This document shows, piece by piece, positions 36,450 through 47,353 of a stretch of 64,000 nt of DNA. This stretch comes from Maribacter halichondriae (GTDB lineage: Bacteria > Bacteroidota > Bacteroidia > Flavobacteriales > Flavobacteriaceae). The notes under the pieces were generated by a model. The model did not search any database, was not told the DNA's origin, and saw only the letters and a list, made by a program, of their open reading frames with translations. The position numbers and the translations under genes were made by a program. Each line of letters opens with the position of its first letter. Position 1 is the first letter of the stretch. The stretch lies in contig NZ_CP107030.1 in NCBI RefSeq assembly GCF_027474825.1, positions 1,295,001-1,359,000 of the forward strand, written 5' to 3'.

Positions 36450-38867
36450 TTAATTAAGCATACATTCTTCCCTAAGCGCAAAAATCGGATTTTCCCTTGC
36501 CGCTTTTATCGATTGAAAGCTACAAGTTAGCATCGCGATCAAGAACGTAACAATACCTCCCATTAAAAACATCCATACGGAAAGTTCAATTCGATACGTA
36601 AAACCTTGCAACCATTGATTCATAAAATAATACACTATCGGAGACGATATTAAAAATGCCAAAGCGACCAGCCCGATATATTCCTTCACGAAAAAGGAAA
36701 AATTCTCCAAAAGTGAAGCGCCCAACACTTTTCGTATTCCTATTTCCTTTCTTTTTTTGAGCGACTACAAAAGACATCAATCCAAAAAGACCCAAACATC
36801 CTATTATAATGGCTAGTACCGAAAAAATACCAAAACCAATGAAAATCATATTTTCAACGGTATACTCCCTTTCGATGGCATCGTCCAAAAATTGGAGTTT
36901 ATAGATGCTATTGCCAAAGGTTTCTTTCCAGTTTTTTTCGATGTTGGCCAAGGAAGTATACTTGGCATCGGCCAATTTTATGAAAGCATTATTTTGAAAA
37001 TAGGTCCAGTTTAAAATGATACATGGGGATATTTCATACTGTAACGAATTGTTATGAAAGTCTTTTACGACGCCTACAATGATAGCTTGGCCTTCGTTGA
37101 TCTGAATTTTTTCACCAATAGCTTCCTCAGGCTTCCATCCGTAAGATTTCAAAAATGTCTCGTTGACGATGAATTCGTCAAATTCTTCTTTGTTGGTCAA
37201 AAAGTTACGGCCTGCCAATAATTCCAGATTATAAAAATCCAAGTAATTGACATCTCCGATTTTCATTTCCGTATCCAAGGATTCCTCTTCCAACTGTTCA
37301 GGCAATCGGTGAGTGGTTCCCAATTGAAGTCCGTTGACTGCCATTGGAGGGCCGGAGCCGAAGGATACTTTGGAAATTCCTCCATCGGTCAAAAGCTTGT
37401 TCCGGTACACTTCCAACTTTTCTTGGTCGGGCGCTTCCGTTATAACGACCGCTTCCCTTTCAAAGCCTAACGAACTATTTTTTATATGGTCCATCTGAAA
37501 CGCTAGAATGATGGCAGCAATGACGAAGAGTTGCACCATCACAAATTGGAAGGTGACCAATGATTTCCGTGTACTGAATTTTGTACCTTTCTGCACCTCG
37601 ACCTTATTCTTTAGGGCCTGAACAGGTTTAAAGGCCGAAAGCACCATTGCAGGATAGACGGTAGCCAATAGAATAGTTATGCAAGCGGCCACGAAAATGA
37701 AAAAGATGTGTACCCATTTAAATTCCAACTGAAGATCAAGAACGGTCAAATTATTGTTCAAAAGCTGAACAAAAGTTTTTACAACAAATACAGATAGTAC
37801 GGATGATAGCAAAATTAGTAGTCCATTCTCATAAATGAACCGTAACATCAATTGAAAACGGTTGCTGCCCATTACCTTTCTGACACCTACTTCCTTTAAT
37901 CTTGAACGTGATCGTGCCGTAACCAGATTGACGAAATTCACAACCGCAATCAGTAAGATGAATAGGCCCACGGCCGCAGCGAGAGACAAAATATTTTTTG
38001 GTATTATGTAACCCCCGGACTTGGTCCGTACAGGGTTTCATTATGGATTTCTTTCAAAGGCTGTAATTGGTAAGAAATACGCTTATCGTCTTGTGTGTTC
38101 AAGTATTTTTTCTTCCAGTTATCGATTTTCGCTTCAAGCTTCTTACCTGCTTGGGGGTGGTTTAAAACCACAAACGTAGTACCTTGATAATTGCCTGACC
38201 AATTGGATGAAAAATACGTGTTGTTCACTTTAAAAAATTCATAAGGCACCAACATCTTGTATTGATGATCCGAATTTCCGGGCGGGTTCTCCACGACTCC
38301 GGTAATCGTAAGGGGGTCTTTACTTTGCAATAAAACCGTTTTTCCCAAAATGCTTTGATATGCTCCTTTACTAATACCAAAATATTTTTGTGCCAATATT
38401 TCGGTCAATACAACCGAATTCATCTCGTTCAAGGCCGTATTTTTATCTCCTGCTAGCCATTTTACATCAAATGTTTTTGGATAGTACGGGTCAACGAACA
38501 GAACTTGGGGCTCTTCAAAAAGATTTTCGTTACCAACATCATCTTGAACCTTAAACACTCTGCTTACAGGACCTGATATTTGCGTTACCAAATCAATTTC
38601 AGGAAAATCATTACGCAATGCTTCCGCCAATGGGTAGGCCGTCGTGTTCCAATATAGCGTCTCATTGGGGAAGTTCGTATGCTGAACTACTCTAAACGTT
38701 TCGGCAGACTTGCCATGATACGCATCAAAAGAAGATTCATATTGTACAAAAATGAGAATTGCGACACAAACACTGATACCCAATGTTAGCCCAAATATGT
38801 TGATGAATGAACTTGTTTTGTTCTTCCAAAGATTTCGCCACCCGATTTTTAGATAGTTTTTTAGCAT
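36450..38867 (-). pseudogene. FtsX/MacB-type ABC permease P11, two frameshifts
   Basis: A full-length permease (MLKNYLKIGWRNLWKNKT start, coupling motif LKEVGVRKVMGSNRFQL) interrupted twice. The first break is at C5 on the plus strand (38012-38016), where a sixth C would join GPSPG to YIIPKNILSLA. The second is at 36746-36747, where one extra C breaks QKKKEIGIRKVLGASL. The C-terminus ends LREECMLN instead of LR[TD]E. This is the most degraded member of the row; with two breaks plus an altered tail, true decay is more likely here than in the others. Confidence 0.78.
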
Positions 38868-38964
38868 AGCTGGGTATTTTTATTTTCAGTCCTGTCCTTC
38901 GTCTCCGCTCAGGATAAACTTCGACGGGAATCTGTTTATAATTGTTCTTTTTTATTCTCTAGAC

Positions 38965-39009
38965 GGACCTCCCTCAATCCCTCCCAAGGAGGGAGGCTGC
39001 CTTAGGTCC
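38965..39009. repeat. nested palindrome between P11 and P10
   Basis: An outer stem GGACCT (38965-38970) / AGGTCC (39004-39009) encloses an inner stem CCCTCC / GGAGGG (38979-38993). It fills part of the 196-base gap and may act as a transcript-stabilising or partly terminating element that splits the row. Confidence 0.45.
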
Positions 39010-39063
39010 ATATTCAACATCGTATCTTAATTCGTGATCTTTCTCGTCTTTTAAATTTTAAGA

Positions 39064-41483
39064 TTACTCATCCCTTAAGGCATTTACAGGATTCTTATTC
39101 GCCGCTCGTATCGCCTGACTACCCACGGTCAACATCGCAACGACCAAGGCCACGAGTCCGGCACCTACAAAATACCACAGCTGTAACGGAATGCGATAGG
39201 CAAAGCCCGATAGCCAATTGTTGGCTAACAAATAGGCTATTGGCAGGGCAATCAAAATCGATATCAAAACCAATTTTGCAAATTCACTGGAGAGCATAAC
39301 AGTTACCTGCGTAGCACTTTGACCCAATACCTTTCGTATGCTGATTTCCTTTTTTCGTCGTTGGGTGGTGAAAATCGCAAGTCCGAATAGGCCTAGACAG
39401 GAAATTATAATGGCAAGCCCGGCAAAATATTTTGATAGGATCGCCACCCGCCTTTCAGATTCATATAATGCTTGGTAACTTTCATCCAAAAAATGAAAAT
39501 CGAAAGGCATCCCTTTTATGAAATAATTTCCATACGCCTCTTTTACGCGTTCTATTGTTGCCGTCTCGCTACCCGGCTCCATTCTGACCATAAAGTTGGA
39601 AGCCCAATTATTGTTATCTAACTGCATAAAAACGGGCATCACTTTGTTGTACATTTTGTCGATATTAAAATCTTTGACCACCCCGATGATTTCCTTATCC
39701 TCGCCCCATAGCGATATTACTTTTCCGATGGGATTCTTCATGTCCATCTGTTTGATCGCCGCTTCGTTGAAAATAATTTTTGCGCTATCGGCCTTAAATT
39801 CTCTGGAAAACAATCTTCCTTCCTTGAGTTGCATCTGTGTAGTTTCGATAAAATCGTAACCTCCGGATATTTGGGCAAACTGCGCATTTTGTTCCTGATT
39901 TTTTCCGGGCCAATTCACTCCTGTGGTGGTGCCGAAATCGGCCATCATGGTATGTTTGAAATTCGATGCATTGACAACGCCTGGTGTATTTTTTAAGATC
40001 TGCAAAAAGCTCTCTATCTGTTCATCGGTCATTCCGCCGTCATCATCCGATTTGTTCATATTTGACTCCAAGACTCCCGAAGAAAACCAAATAACATGTT
40101 CTTTATTGAAACCTAGATTTTTATGCTGAATATAGTCCATCTGTTTGTACACGATAAAGACCGATGCAATTAGAACTACCGAAGTAACGAATTGAAATAC
40201 GACCAGACTTTTTCGAATAAAATGTCCTCCACTTTTTTTAGATAATCGCCCTTTTAAGCCATTGAGAACAGAGAGGCCCGAAAGGTATATTGCGGGATAA
40301 ACACCAGCGAAAATCCCAGTAAACAATGTAATTAAAAGTAATCCTGAAAGTAGTTCAGGAGTAAAGTTTAAGGTCAGCTCCTTACCTGAAATCACATTGA
40401 ATTGAGGCAATAATAGCGCAACGATCAATAGGGCCACGCCCATAGCGATACAAGCGGTCACGATAGATTCTAAAGTAAATTGTGACATGAGGCTTTTTCT
40501 TTGTGCCCCTACCGATTTCTTTACGCCGATTTCCTTGATTCTAGTGGATGCTTTCGCTGTTGCCATATTTACAAAATTGACACAGGCGATAATCAAAATC
40601 AACAACGCAATTATCGAAAATAACCTCAGGTATTGTATTCTTCCCCCGGAGACCACTCCATTTTCATAGTTTCCGTATAAATAACGTTCAGAATAGACTT
40701 GGGCTAACAGGGTTTCGGGAACATTTTTATCCTTGGTCTGTAAAAAAATCTTGATTTTAGTATTAAAGGATGTTAACGAAACTCCAGATTTTAAAACGGC
40801 ATAGGTCATCAAATCGCTATTGTTCCATTCCGTCAAATCGTCATTTTCGGCCAAAAAGATTTCCATATTGAAAATAGCATCGAATTGTGCTGTGGAATTT
40901 TTCGGAAGCGTTTTGAAAACACCTGAAACAGTATACGTGCCTCCATATTCATCATGAATCCATTCCACCGTTTTACCCATAGCATCCGTAGTCTGAAATA
41001 GTTTTTTTGCCATTTCTTCGGAAATAACCACCCCATTGGTATTCGCTAAAACCTGATCAGGACTTCCATAGAGTAAGGGATACGAAAAAACGGAAAAAAG
41101 TTTTTACTGGCAAATTGATTGGTCGCACTGAAAAAGGTATCCCCGCCATCTGAAAGTAGAAATTTCTCTCCTTCGAACCAAGAATCGTCCACAACCGAGA
41201 CAGTCTGTTCCACTTCGGGAAATTCATTGGCAAGGGCCTCTGCCAACGGGCCTTGGGTCACATCATCGGTTTCGATACCATTAGGAGTCGGTAAATTTTC
41301 TAAAATCTGTACCAATCGATCTCCTTTTTCATGGAAAGTGTTGACGCTCATCTCGTCCATCACCCAAATCGTTATGAACAAGGCACATGCCAGCCCTGTA
41401 GACATGCCGATAGTATTTATCAAAAAAGTGCTTTTATGCTTTTTGATGTTCCTGAAGAAAAGTAAGATGTTGTGTTTTAACAT
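39064..41483 (-). pseudogene. FtsX/MacB-type ABC permease P10, one frameshift
   Basis: Start MLKHNILLFFRNIKKHKSTF at 41483. The frame breaks at A6 on the plus strand (41094-41099); a seventh A restores NFFSVFSYPLLYG and joins to VISEEMAKKLF. Coupling motifs IKEIGVKKSVGAQRKSL and KKEISIRKVLGQSATQV, C-terminus NPVNALRDE. It is the closest relative of its neighbour P9 over the whole length, so the pair arose by tandem duplication. A single homopolymer indel could be a sequencing error. Confidence 0.8.
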
Positions 41484-41512
41484 GATTTCTAGTTTTTCAT
41501 TAATCACATATT

Positions 41513-43870
41513 TTATTCGTCCCTTAGAGCATTTACAGGGTTTCTATTCGCTGCCCTTATCGCCTGACTCCCCACGGTCAACATAGCAACCAAAAGTGCT
41601 ATTAAACCAGTACCAGCGAAATACCAAAAGTTTAGGGATATCTTATACGCAAAACCAGAAAGCCAATTATTTGTAAGTAAATAAGCAATCGGTAGTCCGA
41701 TGAAAATGGAAACCAGCACCAATTTTACGAACTCACTGGTAAGCATCATCATGACCTGTCTGGCATTTTGACCCAATACTTTTCGTATGCTTATTTCTTT
41801 TTTTCTCCGCTCCGCAGTAAAAATGGCCAGCCCGAAGAGGCCTAGACAAGAAATTATTATTGCCAGGCCCGCAAAATATTTTGACAAGGTTGCTACCCTA
41901 TTTTCTGCAGCATACAATAGCTGAAAGTCTTCATCCAAAAATTTATATTCAAACGGAAAACCGGGATTATAACTTTCGTAGAATTTGCCAACCTCGCCCA
42001 AGGTTTCCTTCAGGTTTTCATTTTCAAGTTTGACCATTACGGTATGAAGCCGATCTGGTTGCAAGAACATAAATGTGGGTGCCAATGGGTCTCGAAGTGA
42101 ATTCAGGTGAAAGTTTTTGACAACTCCGGCTATTTCGCGCTCTTCGCCCCACAATCGTACTATGGACCCAACTGGATTCTCTAGGCCCATTACCTCTATT
42201 GCAGCCTCGTTAAATATTATTTTTGTACTATCGGATCCAAACTCCCTTGAAAATGTTCTGCCCTCGGCCATTTCCATATTCAATACTTCCATCAAATCAT
42301 AATCCGACACCAAATATCGCATGCCCAGTTCAACGCCCTCTTCCTTTCCGCTCCAATAGAGATCTGAGGTATTTCCGTTCCCACCAAAAATTCCTGACGA
42401 GGCCCGTGAAACTTCCTTTACCCCAGTAATATTTTTTACTTCGGAAATAAACGTTTTGGCATTGGTCTTTAATTTACCGTCCATGGTAAAATAGATGACA
42501 TTTTCCCTGTCAAAACCCTGACTCTTATTTTGCATCAGGTCGACTTGTTGATAGACCACAAGTACCCCTACAATGAAAATTACCGATAGCGCAAATTGAA
42601 ACACGACCAGCCCTTTTCTTATCATGAATTCGCCAAAGCCCGTCTTGAGCTTTCCAGATAGCGCATTGATAGTCTTGAATTTCGAAATATAAAATGCGGG
42701 ATAAATACCTGCCACAAAACCTGTAATAATCACTATCAGTAGCGAAAACGATATGATTTCGGTATTCAAGTGAAACTCCATCTCTTTTCCGGTAATTTGA
42801 TTGAAAGCCGGGAGCAGTAAAATGGTCAGTACTACGGCAACCAAAAATGAAAAGGCCACTAGTAGGGTAGATTCCCCCAAGAACTGCGTCACAAGTGATT
42901 TTCGTTTAATGCCGAGTGCTTTTCTTACCCCAACTTCTTTCATTCGCAACGAGGCGTGTGCCGTTGAAAGATTCATAAAATTGATGCAGGCAATTACCAA
43001 TATAAAGAACCCGATGATCGCGAACAATTTCACATAATCGATTCGCCCGCCGACCTGTAAACCGTTTTCATAAGTGCCATACAAATACCTTTCGGAATAA
43101 GGTGTTGAAAACAGTGTTGTTGTTTCATCTCCTTCATGTATTTCCAGAACATTCTTGATTTTTTTGTTGAAGGCCGAGATATTCGTTCCATGCTTTAACA
43201 ACAAAAAGGTGCTGGCAAAAGAGAAACTCCAATCTTCATAAAAGAACGGGTAATGTTCAAAAAGCAAATCAAAGGGCAGTACAAAGTCGAACTGCATGGT
43301 AGATTCTACAGGAATATTTTCAAAAACGCCCGATACCTGATATTTCTCGGTCGTATTTAACGTAATGGATTGACCCAAACCTTTTTCGGCCGAACCAAAC
43401 AATTTTTTTGCCAATTTTTCGGAAATTAGTATCCCGGTCATACCGGAAAGCACATCGTCTTTGGCGCCATAAAGTATTGGAAAACTAAATACATCAAAGA
43501 ACCCTGCGTCGGCATATAATCCACGACCATTGATGGCGTTGTTGCCATAGGTCAACGTACTTTTCTGTACGCCGTTCACAGTTCGAACCGCTTTATCGAT
43601 TTCAGGGAAGTTCTCTTTTAGAACAGGAGCCAATAAAGTAGAATTATTGGAAAGAACATTAATCTGATCCCCTGAATCATGTTTTAACATGGTTTGAACA
43701 AGACGATCCCTGTTCTCATGGAATTTATCAACTTTCAATTCATCGCTTGTCCATAGATAAACCAATAGCACACAAGTAAGGCCGCTTATCAGGCCAATCG
43801 AGTTGATCAAAAAGGTGAGTTTTGATTTTTTAATCCTTCTAAAGAATAAAATGAGCCTTTGTTTTAACAT
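41513..43870 (-). CDS. FtsX/MacB-type ABC permease P9
   Basis: 785 residues, intact, MLKQRLILFFRRIKKSKLTF start. Coupling motifs MKEVGVRKALGIKRKSL and KKEISIRKVLGQNARQV, C-terminus NPVNALRDE. The final 110 residues are nearly the same as those of P10. It follows the DUF2807 gene by five bases and precedes P10 by 29, so these three form one transcription block. Confidence 0.9.
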   Translation of the reverse strand: MLKQRLILFFRRIKKSKLTFLINSIGLISGLTCVLLVYLWTSDELKVDKFHENRDRLVQTMLKHDSGDQINVLSNNSTLLAPVLKENFPEIDKAVRTVNGVQKSTLTYGNNAINGRGLYADAGFFDVFSFPILYGAKDDVLSGMTGILISEKLAKKLFGSAEKGLGQSITLNTTEKYQVSGVFENIPVESTMQFDFVLPFDLLFEHYPFFYEDWSFSFASTFLLLKHGTNISAFNKKIKNVLEIHEGDETTTLFSTPYSERYLYGTYENGLQVGGRIDYVKLFAIIGFFILVIACINFMNLSTAHASLRMKEVGVRKALGIKRKSLVTQFLGESTLLVAFSFLVAVVLTILLLPAFNQITGKEMEFHLNTEIISFSLLIVIITGFVAGIYPAFYISKFKTINALSGKLKTGFGEFMIRKGLVVFQFALSVIFIVGVLVVYQQVDLMQNKSQGFDRENVIYFTMDGKLKTNAKTFISEVKNITGVKEVSRASSGIFGGNGNTSDLYWSGKEEGVELGMRYLVSDYDLMEVLNMEMAEGRTFSREFGSDSTKIIFNEAAIEVMGLENPVGSIVRLWGEEREIAGVVKNFHLNSLRDPLAPTFMFLQPDRLHTVMVKLENENLKETLGEVGKFYESYNPGFPFEYKFLDEDFQLLYAAENRVATLSKYFAGLAIIISCLGLFGLAIFTAERRKKEISIRKVLGQNARQVMMMLTSEFVKLVLVSIFIGLPIAYLLTNNWLSGFAYKISLNFWYFAGTGLIALLVAMLTVGSQAIRAANRNPVNALRDE

Positions 43871-43875
43871 GATTT

Positions 43876-44595
43876 CTAATCTTTAGATACTTCCCCAGAT
43901 CCTGAGATCTTGTTGTTTATTTTATTAGGATTACCCCGATATCGAACATCACCAGAACCTGACACCCTAGTGGTAAGGGTTTCTTTGGGAGATACATTGA
44001 CATCGGATGAACCCGAAGAACGCACCTCCACTTTATCTACATTCAGGTCAAAGGCATTTACATTAGAAGAACCCGAGGAGGTCACATCGATATGTTCGGC
44101 GGAACCGCTTAGTTTAACATCACTTGAACCGGAAGTGATAACCGTAATCGATTTTGCATTAAGGTTCAATTCAGCCTTTCGTGATCCTGAGGTTTGGACT
44201 TTAAAATTATTCGCCTCTAGCGTTTTCGTACTATTCAATTGGCCCGCACCGGAAAGTCGCACCGCATCAATTTTTTCAACGGGAATGGTTATGTAGACAT
44301 CCTCACCACGCGATGGGCTCATGTTCATCTTGTCTCTCGATTTGATGGTCAATACACCGCCTTTTACTTCGGTCTCGATATACTCCAAAAGGTTCTCTTC
44401 TCCCTTGATAACAATATTGCCTTCGTTACCTTCCACCAGTTCGACTTCATAAAAGCCGCCTACACGTAACGCATCATAATCGCCTGTGGTTCTTTCAATG
44501 GTTACTACGTTGCCATTGCCCTTGATTTTGCGTTGGGCGTGTATAACCGTAATGCTAAATAATAGTACTAAACTAAGTGCTGTTGCTTTTTTCAT
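43876..44595 (-). CDS. DUF2807 (head GIN domain) secreted protein
   Basis: 239 residues: a signal peptide (to HAQ at about 19-21) and then a right-handed beta-solenoid-like domain of the DUF2807 type. Short turns repeat along it (SGAGQLNS, SGSRKAEL, SGSSDVKL, SGSSNVNA, SGSSDVNV, SGSGDVRY), about 20 residues apart. It would be periplasmic or on the surface. Being five bases before P9 and inside the permease row, it may be an accessory protein of the transporters, such as a substrate-binding or scaffolding part; that is inference. Confidence 0.88.
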   Translation of the reverse strand: MKKATALSLVLLFSITVIHAQRKIKGNGNVVTIERTTGDYDALRVGGFYEVELVEGNEGNIVIKGEENLLEYIETEVKGGVLTIKSRDKMNMSPSRGEDVYITIPVEKIDAVRLSGAGQLNSTKTLEANNFKVQTSGSRKAELNLNAKSITVITSGSSDVKLSGSAEHIDVTSSGSSNVNAFDLNVDKVEVRSSGSSDVNVSPKETLTTRVSGSGDVRYRGNPNKINNKISGSGEVSKD

Positions 44596-44644
44596 TTCTC
44601 TCGGTTTTTAGTTGATGTTCTTTTCTAATTCTCTTCTCTTTTGG

Positions 44645-44693
44645 CTCCCCTATTCAGACGAAGAGGGGAAATTCAGCTTTGCTGAATGGGGAG
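44645..44693. repeat. palindromic element between P8 and DUF2807 gene (left half)
   Basis: CTCCCC (44645-44650) pairs with GGGGAG (44688-44693), enclosing a second hairpin ATTCAGC-TTT-GCTGAAT. Confidence 0.45.
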
Positions 44694-44774
44694 TTTGACC
44701 CGCGAACTTGCTCATATACTATTTGGTTAAGGTACATTAACCCTATGGCTTGGGCTTTCAAACCCTCCGTCTTC

Positions 44775-44838
44775 CCGCTTTGCGGAATTCCACCTCCCTT
44801 CGCACTTCGGCTGCGCTCAGCACAGGTCTGAAGGGAGG
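44775..44838. repeat. palindromic element just downstream of P8
   Basis: A small hairpin CCGC-TTT-GCGG (44775-44785) is followed by a perfect 9-bp stem CCTCCCTTC (44793-44801) / GAAGGGAGG (44830-44838), whose loop holds GCTG-CGCT-CAGC. It begins 8 bases after the P8 stop on the minus strand and could cap that transcript; there is no T-run. Confidence 0.5.
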
Positions 44839-44846
44839 AGCTTTTT

Positions 44847-47264
44847 TTACTCATCCCGTAAGGCCTCCACCGGGTTTGCAACGGCCGCCCTAAAACTTTG
44901 CCAGCTTACGGTCAACAAGGCGATTACCAGAGCCGAAATTCCCGCCAATGCGAATATCCACCAACTCATGGTGGTTTTATAGGCAAAACCTTCGAGCCAT
45001 TTACTCATGGCGTACCATGAAATGGGTACGGCGATGATGAATGCCAGACCGACCCATTTGACAAAATCTTTGTTTAACAAGGTCAAAACTTGCCCAATCG
45101 TTGCACCGTTGACTTTTCGGATTCCGATTTCTTTTTTTCTTTGGAGGATGGTGTACGAGGTAAGGCCGAACAGACCCATCGAGGCAATTAATATTGCAAG
45201 GATTGTAAATACTTGAAAAGCTATTCCGAAAGCCTTATCCTCTTTATACTGTGCTTCGAACTTTTGGTCTAGAAAGGTATAATTGAACGTAAATTCAGGA
45301 AGTATTTCTTTCCATTTGCCTTCGATTTGAGCAATTGCCGCATTCAAGCCTTTGGTAGACAAAGCACTTTTGTCCAGTTTTACCAATAGATTTCTTCGAG
45401 AGTTTGCGTAACGCACAATAATAGGCTCTATAGCCGTCTTGAGGCCAAAATGATGATAATTTTTCAGTACTCCTGCAATGAGCCAATCCTCTCCAAAAAA
45501 TTTTACGGTTTTCCCTACTACCCCCTCCATATTGACGATGCCCATGTGCTTCGCAAGCTGCTCATTAATTACGATACTGTTAGCTTGACCTTTCGTATTT
45601 TCTAGAAAAGGCCCTCCTGCAACGAATTCCATACCCATCACTTGAAAATATTCTGGGCCGGTAGCATAATTATACCATATTCTGGAATCGTCCCTCCTGC
45701 CATCGGGAAAAGTAATTCCAACATTAGAACCTAAGTTGTGGTAGGCATCGCCCGGATAGGTTTGTGCCAGTTCCGTACTGCTTATAAAAGGAAGATTCCG
45801 CAACTCGTTTTTTAGCGTTTTAAAATCTTTCCATATTAGAGAATCCGATGCATTTCCTGTTTCGTTTCCGCTTAATGCCAATACTTGATTTAGTTCTGCT
45901 CCGATAGGCTGCTCTTGCAAGAAATTAATTTGCTTGGTAACCACGATCGTACCTATCAATAAAATGATGGTTGCCAAAAATTGGCCTATGATGAGTGCCT
46001 TTCTAATATTCAGTCCGGAAGGCGAAGTGCTGATTTTACCTTTTAAGGCCTTCGCAGGGGTGTAATTGCTCAAAACGATAGCAGGGTAAATTCCAGATAG
46101 CAGCGTACCAAGCAGAATAAAGCTCAAGAGGAATAAAACGTTTCCGAAACTGGAAAAATCCAAGGCCAATTCTTTCCTCACATAATTATTGAAGATCGGC
46201 AGTAGTATTAACACTAGAAACATCGCTACTGTTATGGCTATCAAATTCAAGAGTAATGACTCTAAAAGGGACTGTACTATGATTTGTGGCCGCTGCGCCC
46301 CTGCGACCTTACGGATTCCTGTTTCCTTGGCACGCTCTAAAGACTTAGTGGTCGAAAGGTTTATATAGTTCAGCCAAGAAAGCACTATGATAATAAAGGC
46401 AATCGCCATTAGAAAACCAACCCTGCTTCCACTGCCATTGGCCTCTACTTCATAGGGTTTGTCGGAATACAGATGAATGTCTTCCAAAGGTTCTATGTTA
46501 TGCCTTTCAAAAGGCAATGCTTCCACTTTGAAATCCATGATTTTTTTCTTCAGGATATCGGCATCAGCGTTTTCATCAATTTGAATATAGGTAAAGAAAG
46601 TGTTGCCATTCCAGTTAAACTCTTTCGGCTCTCCGTAGTCGTCCCAAGTGAGAAAAGTATTGAAGGAAATCAAAAAGTCATTTTTTATGTGGGTGTTCTT
46701 TGGGGTATCCCTTAATATCCCATTAACAGTAAACAAGGTATTTCCACCATAATTAACGGGCAAAGACTTCCCCATGGGGTCTTGGTCTCCAAAAATTTTT
46801 CTAGCCAATGATTCGGTCAATAAAATGGTAAACGGTTCTTTTAAAACAGTATTTATATCTCCTTTGACCAGTTGGTACTTTAAGACCTCAAAAACGGATG
46901 GGTCCGCCAAGGCACCTTTCTCACCTTCGATGAAGGCATTTTCAGGTTTAAAAATGATATCCGTAATATGATAAAATCTCGCATATTCCTTAATCTCCGG
47001 AAACGCTTCCTTAAGTGTCGGCCCACTTAAATTATAGGTTTGCGCATCTCCGGGAACGAACACGCCGTCCTCGGTATAATCCATGTAAACACGAAATACA
47101 TTCTGCGACCCCTCAAACGTATCATAGCTCTTTTCATAATTCACGTAAAGCATTATTAATACAAATGATGCTATGCCAATGGAAAGTCCAGCGATATTGA
47201 TAAAAGAGTATAGCTTGTTTTTTAGTAGATACCTTGTGGCGATTTTTAGGAATAGTTTGTACAT
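44847..47264 (-). CDS. FtsX/MacB-type ABC permease P8
   Basis: 805 residues, intact, with an unusual start (MYKLFLKIATRYLLKNKLYSF). Coupling motifs AKETGIRKVAGAQRPQI and RKEIGIRKVNGATIGQV, C-terminus NPVEALRDE. The last 100 residues are almost the same as in P7 while the N-terminal domains are very different. It is flanked by palindromic elements on both sides, so it may be transcribed alone. Confidence 0.9.
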   Translation of the reverse strand: MYKLFLKIATRYLLKNKLYSFINIAGLSIGIASFVLIMLYVNYEKSYDTFEGSQNVFRVYMDYTEDGVFVPGDAQTYNLSGPTLKEAFPEIKEYARFYHITDIIFKPENAFIEGEKGALADPSVFEVLKYQLVKGDINTVLKEPFTILLTESLARKIFGDQDPMGKSLPVNYGGNTLFTVNGILRDTPKNTHIKNDFLISFNTFLTWDDYGEPKEFNWNGNTFFTYIQIDENADADILKKKIMDFKVEALPFERHNIEPLEDIHLYSDKPYEVEANGSGSRVGFLMAIAFIIIVLSWLNYINLSTTKSLERAKETGIRKVAGAQRPQIIVQSLLESLLLNLIAITVAMFLVLILLPIFNNYVRKELALDFSSFGNVLFLLSFILLGTLLSGIYPAIVLSNYTPAKALKGKISTSPSGLNIRKALIIGQFLATIILLIGTIVVTKQINFLQEQPIGAELNQVLALSGNETGNASDSLIWKDFKTLKNELRNLPFISSTELAQTYPGDAYHNLGSNVGITFPDGRRDDSRIWYNYATGPEYFQVMGMEFVAGGPFLENTKGQANSIVINEQLAKHMGIVNMEGVVGKTVKFFGEDWLIAGVLKNYHHFGLKTAIEPIIVRYANSRRNLLVKLDKSALSTKGLNAAIAQIEGKWKEILPEFTFNYTFLDQKFEAQYKEDKAFGIAFQVFTILAILIASMGLFGLTSYTILQRKKEIGIRKVNGATIGQVLTLLNKDFVKWVGLAFIIAVPISWYAMSKWLEGFAYKTTMSWWIFALAGISALVIALLTVSWQSFRAAVANPVEALRDE

Positions 47265-47353
47265 GTATTCTCGTTTTAATTCAATACTTCATTTTTCATT
47301 CAACTTTTTACACCTCCCCCAGTCCACCCCTTTCTAGGAGGGAAGCCAAATAT

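Noticed and set aside
44654..44881. Short minus-strand frame between DUF2807 and P8 genes
   Set aside because: It spans the hairpin cluster and overlaps the P8 end; the product is low-quality in composition.
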